From assembly GCF_012103215.1 (NCBI RefSeq), contig NZ_JAAVNE010000010.1, positions 62,001 through 126,000 of the forward strand: a DNA stretch of 64,000 nt. Direction: 5' to 3'. A program made the translations under genes and the position numbers. The notes under the pieces are model-generated. The model saw only the letters and a program-made list of their open reading frames with translations, ran no database searches and was not told the origin of the DNA. The stretch comes from Falsiroseomonas selenitidurans. GTDB taxonomy: Bacteria; Pseudomonadota; Alphaproteobacteria; Acetobacterales; Acetobacteraceae. This document shows positions 57,763 through 64,000 of this stretch, one piece after another. The stretch's first letter is position 1. Each line of letters begins with the position of its first letter.

Positions 57763-58587
57763 TCAGGCGGCCGCGCGCTGCGTCGAAATGCCGTAGGCGC
57801 CCCGTTCGCCCGACACCGGCACAAGCCGATCCGTCAACCCCAGCACGGTTTCCGCGCCGCCGAGATACAGCACACCCTCCGGCATGAGACGTCGGGAGAG
57901 CGCATCCAGCACCCTGGTCTTGGTGGGCGCATCAAAGTAGATCAGGACGTTGCGGCAGAAGATCGCATCGAACTTGCCGATCGCGGAGAGGTCGTTCAGC
58001 AGGTTGCGCTCCTCGAACCGCACCATCGCCGCCAACTCGGGCGAAACCCGCCACTTCGCGCCTTCCTGCTTGAAGTGCTTCACCAATGACCGGATTGGCA
58101 GCCCTCGCTGCACCTCGAACTGGGTGAATACCCCCTGCCTGGCGCGCGTGAGAATCTCGGCAGAGATATCAGTTGCGAGGATCTCCACCCGACACTCCGG
58201 TCGCGGGCCAAGCGTGTCCGCAATCAGCATGGCGATGGAGAACGGCTCCTGACCCGTCGAACAGGCGGCCGACCAAATCCGCAACGCAGCGCCCGGGGCC
58301 CTCGCTGAGACCAGCTTCGGCAGGATCCGGGCCAGGTGCTCGAAGGGCTTGCCGTCGCGGAAGAAGGAACTCTCATGCGTCGTAAGCGCCTCGACCACCG
58401 CGCGTTCCAGCACGTCATCCGGACGCTGCTTAAGGCGCTGCCCCAGTGCGCCCAGGGATGCCAGGCCGAACTTGGCCAGCACCGGCCCCAGCCGCGTTTC
58501 CAGCAAATAGGCCTTGTCCCCTGTCAGCACGATGCCGGAACGGCGTCGCACGACCCCGGCTATTTCGGCGAAATCGTCGTTGGTCAT
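57763..58587 (-). CDS. cheR: Chemotaxis protein methyltransferase CheR
   Basis: CheR methylates glutamates of chemoreceptors with SAM. The 274-residue protein has the N-terminal helical domain (FAEIAGVVRRRSGIVLTGDK) and THESSFFRDGKPFEHLA. The SAM fold follows with RIWSAACSTGQEPFSIAML, EILATDISAEILTRARQG and FDAIFCRNVLIYFD. It lacks the C-terminal pentapeptide tether and TPR extensions. Its ATG overlaps the cheB stop. Confidence 0.95.
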   Translation of the reverse strand: MTNDDFAEIAGVVRRRSGIVLTGDKAYLLETRLGPVLAKFGLASLGALGQRLKQRPDDVLERAVVEALTTHESSFFRDGKPFEHLARILPKLVSARAPGAALRIWSAACSTGQEPFSIAMLIADTLGPRPECRVEILATDISAEILTRARQGVFTQFEVQRGLPIRSLVKHFKQEGAKWRVSPELAAMVRFEERNLLNDLSAIGKFDAIFCRNVLIYFDAPTKTRVLDALSRRLMPEGVLYLGGAETVLGLTDRLVPVSGERGAYGISTQRAAA

Positions 58588-59669
58588 GTCCGCTTTCCGT
58601 CTGCGCCGGCTGCCATGATGCGGCCCGCGATGTCCTCCACATTCAAGATGGCCGAGGCGATGCCGGCTCGGGCGACTGCCCCGGGCATGCCCCAGACGAC
58701 GGAGGTCGCCTCGTCCTGGGCTAGTACCGCTCCTCCGGCTCCGACGACCGCCCGGCATCCTGCAAGCCCATCGCTGCCCATGCCGGTCAGGATGGCTGCC
58801 AGCACGCGGCCCTGGCATGTTGCCACCAGACTGCGGAGCATTGGATCGACAGCGGGCCTGCAGAAATTCTCCGGCGGCCCATCGCCCAGTTGGACCACCA
58901 AGCCGCTGCCCGCTTCCTTCACCATCAGGTGCCGGTCGCCCGGCGCAAGGTAAAGCCGCCCGGCTACCAGTGGCTCCGCCTCCCGCGCCTCGCTGCAAGG
59001 CAAGGTGCCGATCCGATTGAGGTGATCCGCCAACAGCGTCGTAAAGCCGGCCGGCATGTGCTGGACGACGACCAACGGCACCCCCAGGGGCCGATCAAGC
59101 TTGGCGACAAGCACAGCTAGCGCCTGCGGACCGCCTGTCGACGACCCGATCCCGATCACCTTGGGCCGAGTCGCCTGCGCGCCGACCCGTGGCGAGAGGA
59201 TGCGGTGCGTAGCGGCCTGCAATGCACGGCCGGGTGCACGCCGCATCCTGGCCCAGCCCTTGACCTTGGCCACCAACTCGGCCTGGAACTGGCCACCATT
59301 CATGCCCCCGGCCGCGGCCGAAGGCTTAGGAACATAGTCGACCGCGCCGGCCCGCAGTGCCGACATTGTCGCCGCCGCGCCGCGCTGGCTGAGTGCGCTG
59401 GCAACGATCACCGCGGTTCTCGGCGCCGCCTTGAGCAGCAGCGGCAAGGCCGTCATGCCATCCATGTGGGGCATCTCGAGATCCAGCAGCACCACCTGCG
59501 GCCGCTCGGCCTCCGGCATCGCGGCCAATTGCGCTAGAGCGTCCCCTCCGTTCGAGGCCTTGGCCACCACCCTGATATCCGGGTCGCTGGCCAGCATGCG
59601 CGACATGACGGCTCGAGCAGCGGCGCTGTCATCGCAAAGCAGGACCCGGACCGGTCCTTCTGCCGTCAT
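58584..59669 (-). CDS. cheB: Protein-glutamate methylesterase CheB
   Basis: CheB removes methyl groups from, or deamidates, chemoreceptors and provides adaptation. The 361-residue protein has a receiver domain with phospho-acceptor D63 (VVLLDLEMPHMDG). The esterase domain carries catalytic Ser in GIGSSTGGPQALAVL, His in VVVQHMPAGFTTLLA and Asp in LTGMGSDGLAGC. Start and stop overlap cheY and cheR by four bases each (ATGA), so the three genes are translationally coupled. Confidence 0.96.
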   Translation of the reverse strand: MTAEGPVRVLLCDDSAAARAVMSRMLASDPDIRVVAKASNGGDALAQLAAMPEAERPQVVLLDLEMPHMDGMTALPLLLKAAPRTAVIVASALSQRGAAATMSALRAGAVDYVPKPSAAAGGMNGGQFQAELVAKVKGWARMRRAPGRALQAATHRILSPRVGAQATRPKVIGIGSSTGGPQALAVLVAKLDRPLGVPLVVVQHMPAGFTTLLADHLNRIGTLPCSEAREAEPLVAGRLYLAPGDRHLMVKEAGSGLVVQLGDGPPENFCRPAVDPMLRSLVATCQGRVLAAILTGMGSDGLAGCRAVVGAGGAVLAQDEATSVVWGMPGAVARAGIASAILNVEDIAGRIMAAGADGKRT

Positions 59670-60067
59670 GCGGCTGCCTGCAGCAGGCCAAGCTGCGCCA
59701 ACTTGCTGCCGAGGATCTCCGCGTCGAACGGCTTCATCACATATTCCTGCGCGCCGGCATCAAGCGCCTCGACGATCTTCTCGAAGGCGATCTCCGTGGT
59801 GCACAGCACGATCGCAGGCTGGCCATTGCCGAACTCAGCACGCGCCGCTTTGAGGAAGGTCAGCCCGTCCATGACGGGCATGTTCCAGTCCAGCAGGACC
59901 ACCTCAGGCAACAATTCGCGGCATGCCTGCAGCGCCTGGCTGCCATCCGCTGCCTCCCGTACCGTGAAGCCGAAGCCTTCCATGAAGCGGCGCGCCGCCT
60001 TCCGCACGACGCGACTGTCGTCGACGACCAGGCAGTCGCGCTGCAGGATCTCGTCGGTGGCGCTCAT
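59666..60067 (-). CDS. cheY: Chemotaxis response regulator CheY
   Basis: CheY, when phosphorylated by CheA, binds the flagellar switch. The 133-residue single receiver domain has the acidic pair in CLVVDDSRVVRKAARR, phospho-acceptor D60 in VVLLDWNMPVMDGLTFLKA, Thr in IVLCTTEIA and Lys in EYVMKPFDAEIL. The ATG at 60067 overlaps the cheW stop and is preferred to an upstream ATG at 60160. Its place in the che operon supports the name over a general receiver. Confidence 0.92.
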   Translation of the reverse strand: MSATDEILQRDCLVVDDSRVVRKAARRFMEGFGFTVREAADGSQALQACRELLPEVVLLDWNMPVMDGLTFLKAARAEFGNGQPAIVLCTTEIAFEKIVEALDAGAQEYVMKPFDAEILGSKLAQLGLLQAAA

Positions 60068-60528
60068 CGGCCACCGCCGATTGCCAGCACGCGCTCGACA
60101 TCGAGGACAATGAGAAGCTGCCCGTCGCGCCGATGCACGCCCAGCGAAACCTCCCGCCACACTGGATCCAGCGTCGGCGGATTGGCCGCAGACTCGTCCT
60201 GGCGCAACGGCACCACCTCGCCGACCGAATCAGCCAGCATGCTGTAGAGTTCCCCGGCCATCTCGACGACGATGCTCATTGGCTGGGCGTCCACCGGGCG
60301 TGCCGGCAGGCCCAGGCGCCGCCTCAGATCGACGGCCGTCACGATCCTGCCGCGAAGGTTGAGGCTGCCAGCCACCTCGGGGGGCGCCAGCGGAATCCGT
60401 GTGATGGTCTGCGGCCCGAGAACGTCGCGAACCACCAGGACGGGGACACCGCAGGCCTGGGCCGCCACCGTCAGTGTCAGATAGAGCTCGGCGTCGGCAA
60501 CAGCTGACTGGGTTGTTTGAGTGCGCAT
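60064..60528 (-). CDS. cheW: Chemotaxis coupling protein CheW
   Basis: CheW links CheA to receptors. The 154-residue CheW domain has VPVLVVRDVLGPQTITRIPL, the hallmark VAGSLNLRGRIVTAVDLRRR, and LADSVGEVVPL. The C-terminal strand block LGVHRRDGQLLIVLDVERVL is typical. The ATG at 60528 gives normal length; an in-frame ATG 15 codons upstream is within the 3' end of cheA. It follows cheA by 17 bases. Confidence 0.93.
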   Translation of the reverse strand: MRTQTTQSAVADAELYLTLTVAAQACGVPVLVVRDVLGPQTITRIPLAPPEVAGSLNLRGRIVTAVDLRRRLGLPARPVDAQPMSIVVEMAGELYSMLADSVGEVVPLRQDESAANPPTLDPVWREVSLGVHRRDGQLLIVLDVERVLAIGGGR

Positions 60529-60545
60529 GACTGGGATCCTTCGCT

Positions 60546-63158
60546 TCAAGCCTCGACCGGCACGGCGAAACACTCGCCGAGGCTCGCGAGCAGCGCCTCG
60601 CGATCATACTTGCCGACATAGTCGGTGAAGCCCGCGGCCCGCCCGCGAGCCACGGCCGCGGGTTCCACCCGGCCGGTCAGGGCCACCATGGGCAGGTCCC
60701 GCCAGGCGCCGCCGCCCCGGACTTCCTCCGCGAAGGCGAAGCCGTCCATCTCCGGCATCTCGATGTCGGACACGATGGCGTCGAAAACCTCCCCCCTTTC
60801 GCGCAGCTTCAGCGCCTCGGCGGGCCCTTCGACCGCAACCACCTCATAGCCTTCGGCTGCCAGCGCCGGCACCACCAGCTCGCGGAAGAAGGCGCTGTCC
60901 TCGACCACAAGAAGGCGACGGGTCACGGACGAGGAAGCGGCCGGCCTGAACCAGTCGCCGCCGGCCTGACGCAGCCACCAGGCGGTGTCGATCACATCGG
61001 TAACCCGGCCCGCCACCACGGCGGAGCCCAGGAAGCCAGGCCGCCCCTGTCCAGCCTGCACGCTCAACGCCTCGTCCACGACGTCGAGAATTGCATCGAC
61101 CATGATCCCGAGGCTGCGATCACCCTCGCTGAAGACGAGCACGGTCTGGCGCACGCGCTCCTGGTCCTGCGGCTGGAAGCCACCGGTCATCGACAAAAGT
61201 GGCATGAGCTGGCCGCGGTACTGCACGACCGGCATGCCGCCTGAATTCTCGATCTGCTCGACGGGAATGTCGTCCAGCCTGGCGATGAGGCCCAGCGGAA
61301 CGGCCTTCGGGGTTTCGTCGCCGGCCCGGAACAGCAACAGCGCCGTCTTTTCGTTCGACCGCACACCGCTGGTCACCTTGCCATCATCCATGCGGCTGCC
61401 GCCGCCATCGGCCATCACGCCAGTGACCCGCGCAATTCCGTTCGGATCCAGGATCATGATGACGCTGCCGTCGCCCAGGATCGTATTGCCCGAAAACATG
61501 CCGATGTGCCGGAGGATCGGGGCCACCGGCTTGACGACGATCTCTTCAGTGTCGAAGAGCCGATCAACAATGATTCCGAAGACGTTGGCGCCCACCTGGG
61601 TGACCACAACAAAGCCGGACTCGCCGCCCTCGTCGAGGTTTCTTGACCCTTCCTCCAGACCGAGGACGCGGCCGAGGGAGACCAGCGGGAGCAGCCGATC
61701 CCGCAGGCGCAGCACAGGCGCATCCTTGATGCGTTCGACCCGCGAGCCGGATCCGCCGCCGACTCGAACCAGTTCCAGCACGCCGATCTGCGGGATCGCA
61801 AAGCGCTCCCCCGCCACCTCAACAATCAACGCGGACACGATGGCGAGCGTCAGCGGAATCTTGATCGTGAAGGCGGTGCCGCGACCCTCCGTGGAGCTGA
61901 CGTCGATGGTGCCGCCGATCCGCTCGACATTCGTTTTCACCACATCCATCCCAACGCCCCGGCCAGAGACGGCCGTGACTGCCGCCGCGGTCGAGAAACC
62001 GGCGCGGAAGATGAACCGGTGGATTTCCGCCTCGCTCATGCCGGCGATGTCGGATTCACTGGCGAGGCCCTGCGACACGGCCTTCTGCTTGATGCGGTCG
62101 ATGCTCAGGCCGCGCCCGTCATCGGAAATCTCGATGAGGATGTGGCCACCCTCGTGATAGGCATTGAGCGTGATCCGACCGGTTTCGGATTTACCCGCCC
62201 TGCGGCGATCCTCCGGGCCTTCCAGGCCGTGGTCGCCGCTGTTCCGCACCATGTGCGTCAGCGGGTCCTTGATCAGCTCCAGAACCTGCCGATCCAGCTC
62301 CGTGTCCGCGCCGCGCATCTCGAGATCGATCTTCTTGCCGAGCTCGATGGACAGGTCGCGCACCAAGCGGGGCATCTTCGCCCAGGCATTGCCGATCGGC
62401 TGCATGCGCGTCTTCATGACGCCGTCCTGCAGGTCAGAGGTGATGTGCGACAGGCGCTGCAAAGGCACGCTGTAGGCGCCGTCGTTGCGGGCGCGGGAGA
62501 GCTGCATCAGCTGATTGCGTGTCAGCACCAGCTCGCTGACCAGCATCATCAGGTCCTCGAGGACGTCGACCGAGACGCGGATGCTCTGCGGCGGCGCCCG
62601 CCCGCCCGCCGACTCCTCGGGGGTCGTATCGGTGGCCGGCGTTGCCGAGCGCAGCGGCGCAGTCTGGACCGGCTGAGCAGGATGCCGCGTGGCCGGCAGC
62701 GCCTCCTCACGCGGCTCCGCCGCTCTCGCTCCGAACTCCTCGGCCGCTTCCTCATCGGGCTGACTCGACGGCGTTTCGGCCTCGCCCCCAGCGGCGGCGT
62801 CCAGATGCCGGATCAACTCGCCGTCGTCGCCCGCGGGTTCCGTCCCATTGGTCTCCAGGGCGCTGATGATGTCCTTGATCCGGTCCAGCGCCCGAAGAAT
62901 CAGGCTGACGCCGTTCGGCGTCACCGCCAGGACGCCGTCCCGGTAAAGTCCCAGCACGTTTTCCGCCGCATGGGCCACGCGCTCCAGCCGCGAGAGGCCA
63001 AGGAACCCGCAGGTTCCCTTGATCGTGTGGACCAGGCGGAAGATTTCCGAGAGGGTCGGCTTGTCCTGCGGGGACCGCTCAAGCCGCAGAAGCGCGACGT
63101 CGAGCGCCACGAGCCCCTCGTTGGTCTCGGTAAGGAAGTCGGCGAGCAAGTCGTCCAT
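60546..63158 (-). CDS. cheA: Chemotaxis histidine kinase CheA with C-terminal receiver domain
   Basis: The 870-residue hybrid has an HPt domain with phospho-accepting H44 (LVHTIKGTCGFLGL). An Ala/Glu/Pro-rich linker (about 110-190) stands in place of a clear CheY-binding P2 domain. The dimerisation domain (SVDVLEDLMMLVSELVLTRN) is followed by the ATPase (HMVRNSGDHGLEGPEDRRRA; DDGRGLSIDRIKQKAV; GRGVGMDVVKTNVE). A CheW-like domain, a second CheW-like domain (about 600-740) and a receiver (RLLVVEDSAFFRELVVPALA, acceptor D798 in SDIEMPEMDGF) complete it. The extra receiver may act as a phosphate sink or tune kinase activity. It heads the cheA-W-Y-B-R operon. Confidence 0.95.
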   Translation of the reverse strand: MDDLLADFLTETNEGLVALDVALLRLERSPQDKPTLSEIFRLVHTIKGTCGFLGLSRLERVAHAAENVLGLYRDGVLAVTPNGVSLILRALDRIKDIISALETNGTEPAGDDGELIRHLDAAAGGEAETPSSQPDEEAAEEFGARAAEPREEALPATRHPAQPVQTAPLRSATPATDTTPEESAGGRAPPQSIRVSVDVLEDLMMLVSELVLTRNQLMQLSRARNDGAYSVPLQRLSHITSDLQDGVMKTRMQPIGNAWAKMPRLVRDLSIELGKKIDLEMRGADTELDRQVLELIKDPLTHMVRNSGDHGLEGPEDRRRAGKSETGRITLNAYHEGGHILIEISDDGRGLSIDRIKQKAVSQGLASESDIAGMSEAEIHRFIFRAGFSTAAAVTAVSGRGVGMDVVKTNVERIGGTIDVSSTEGRGTAFTIKIPLTLAIVSALIVEVAGERFAIPQIGVLELVRVGGGSGSRVERIKDAPVLRLRDRLLPLVSLGRVLGLEEGSRNLDEGGESGFVVVTQVGANVFGIIVDRLFDTEEIVVKPVAPILRHIGMFSGNTILGDGSVIMILDPNGIARVTGVMADGGGSRMDDGKVTSGVRSNEKTALLLFRAGDETPKAVPLGLIARLDDIPVEQIENSGGMPVVQYRGQLMPLLSMTGGFQPQDQERVRQTVLVFSEGDRSLGIMVDAILDVVDEALSVQAGQGRPGFLGSAVVAGRVTDVIDTAWWLRQAGGDWFRPAASSSVTRRLLVVEDSAFFRELVVPALAAEGYEVVAVEGPAEALKLRERGEVFDAIVSDIEMPEMDGFAFAEEVRGGGAWRDLPMVALTGRVEPAAVARGRAAGFTDYVGKYDREALLASLGECFAVPVEA

Positions 63159-63245
63159 TCGGGGCTCCGGCGCCTGGTCTTGGCCGAAGCCTGCCCAATC
63201 AGGCCGAATATTCCGTAAACGCTGGCGACGATCGGGTCCCCGCGC

Positions 63246-63860
63246 CTAGTTTCGTGTCGCGAGGGTCAGCATCAACGGCGCAGCGCCGCCGGCACCACCC
63301 ATCATCATGTCCAGGCGGACCCCGGCGCTGGCAGCGACTGCCAGCAGCAACGGCACCGCAACGTCGCGGGCGGTCAGCGGCACCGACTCTCCAGCCAAGC
63401 CTGCCGTCAAACCGGCCGGCCAGGCGGCCCCCGCGCCGTCCGGCCAGACCGAAAGCCCGCCTTCGACGTCTCCGCCCAGCCGGATCACACCGCCTCGTGG
63501 CAGCGCATCGACCGCCGCCCAGGCGGCCAGCATCATCACCTGGGTCAGGTGCGCCGGGAACACGGCGGTGGCCTCCAGGTCGGTCAGGTCGATGGAGGAG
63601 CGCCGACCGAGCGTCAGGCCCTCCGCCATCTGGGCGATCTCCTCCACACGGCAATCGCCACAGCCTGCACCCACGGCCGCGCGGTAGAAGCGGATGCGGC
63701 GATCCATGATCCGTGAGGCATCGCGCGCGACGTCCAGCGCGTCGTCCCCCGGGGCGTCCAGAAGGTCGAGTGCCCCGGATAGGGCGCCGGCCGGGCCGCC
63801 AAGATCATGGCAGAGACGGGTGCACACGGCCTGCGCCAGCGCGATCGAATCAGGCAGCAT
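63246..63860 (-). CDS. chpT: Histidine phosphotransferase ChpT
   Basis: ChpT passes phosphate from the hybrid kinase CckA to CtrA and CpdR. The 204-residue protein has the degenerate histidine-kinase-like H-box TRLCHDLGGPAGALSGALD with phospho-accepting H18. DASRIMDRRIRFYRAAVGAG and a C-terminal ATPase-like fold without nucleotide motifs follow. GGAGGAATGA directly precedes the ATG at 63860. It lies 87 bases upstream of cheA on the same strand, so it may be cotranscribed with the che genes. cckA is not in the window. The 140 bases beyond it to the window edge show nothing I can identify. Confidence 0.85.
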   Translation of the reverse strand: MLPDSIALAQAVCTRLCHDLGGPAGALSGALDLLDAPGDDALDVARDASRIMDRRIRFYRAAVGAGCGDCRVEEIAQMAEGLTLGRRSSIDLTDLEATAVFPAHLTQVMMLAAWAAVDALPRGGVIRLGGDVEGGLSVWPDGAGAAWPAGLTAGLAGESVPLTARDVAVPLLLAVAASAGVRLDMMMGGAGGAAPLMLTLATRN

Positions 63861-64000
63861 TCATTCCTCCGAACCTCAGCAGCCGACCCCCACGGTCGAC
63901 CCGGGACTTGCTTTCGCCTATCCAACCAAGGTTGCCGGATTGCAAAGGACGAAGGCGATTCGCTGTCGCATCCCGACCCTAGGCTAGTCGGGATGGCATT

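Overview
The window is very GC-rich with G/C-biased third codon positions. It looks like chromosome of a rhodospirillalean alphaproteobacterium, probably Acetobacteraceae (Roseomonas-like). The evidence is a CtrA-type cell-cycle regulator with a ChpT-type phosphotransferase, the order ffh-rpsP-rimM-trmD-rplS-leuC-leuD-leuB, and tightly packed operons with many ATGA/TGATG stop-start overlaps. The genus is inference. I saw no insertion sequence, phage gene or CRISPR array.

Layout. 1-1473 (minus): N-terminal part of a transglutaminase/DUF2126 protein cut by the window edge. 1644-15825 (plus): two short-chain dehydrogenases, glucokinase, then a glycogen operon (glgP, glgB, glgC, glgA and a GlgX-MalQ fusion) that covers synthesis, branching, phosphorolysis, debranching and glucan transfer. 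15878-20015 (plus): FMN-dependent hydroxy-acid oxidase, an orphan BcsB-like envelope protein and a sulfotransferase. 20069-30876 (minus): a terminator hairpin, tRNA-Arg(ACG), leuB, leuD, leuC, rplS, trmD, rimM, rpsP, ffh, a broken methyltransferase pseudogene, infC and thrS. 30986-40747: NYN-domain protein, two glycosyltransferases, an isopenicillin-N-synthase-like oxygenase, a FAH-family enzyme with an alpha/beta hydrolase, an M19 dipeptidase, pdxJ and pdxA.

41009-48668 holds the most unusual system. A minus-strand gene encodes a cysteine-free, tandemly duplicated RTX-type calcium-binding protein whose N-terminus is a double-glycine leader. Divergent from it is a three-gene export operon of the NHLM type: HlyD-like adaptor, C39 peptidase/permease/ATPase, and a second ABC ATPase with a long N-terminal domain. 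RTX proteins normally carry an uncleaved C-terminal signal, so an RTX cargo with a cleavable N-terminal leader beside a peptidase exporter is an unusual pairing. No peptide-modification enzyme lies nearby.

48678-55110: an orphan molybdenum-hydroxylase large subunit, a sugar-nucleotide-type epimerase, an HI0933-like flavoprotein, an Lrp regulator and hppD. 55091-63860 is a motility and cell-cycle block: fliJ-like, fliI, ctrA (divergent), cheR, cheB, cheY, cheW, a CheA-receiver hybrid and chpT. Chemotaxis genes therefore sit beside the CtrA phosphorelay output.

Two long perfect palindromes lie inside coding sequence: 46818-46856 in the second NHLM ATPase and 56754-56783 at the 5' end of fliI. 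They have no obvious explanation.
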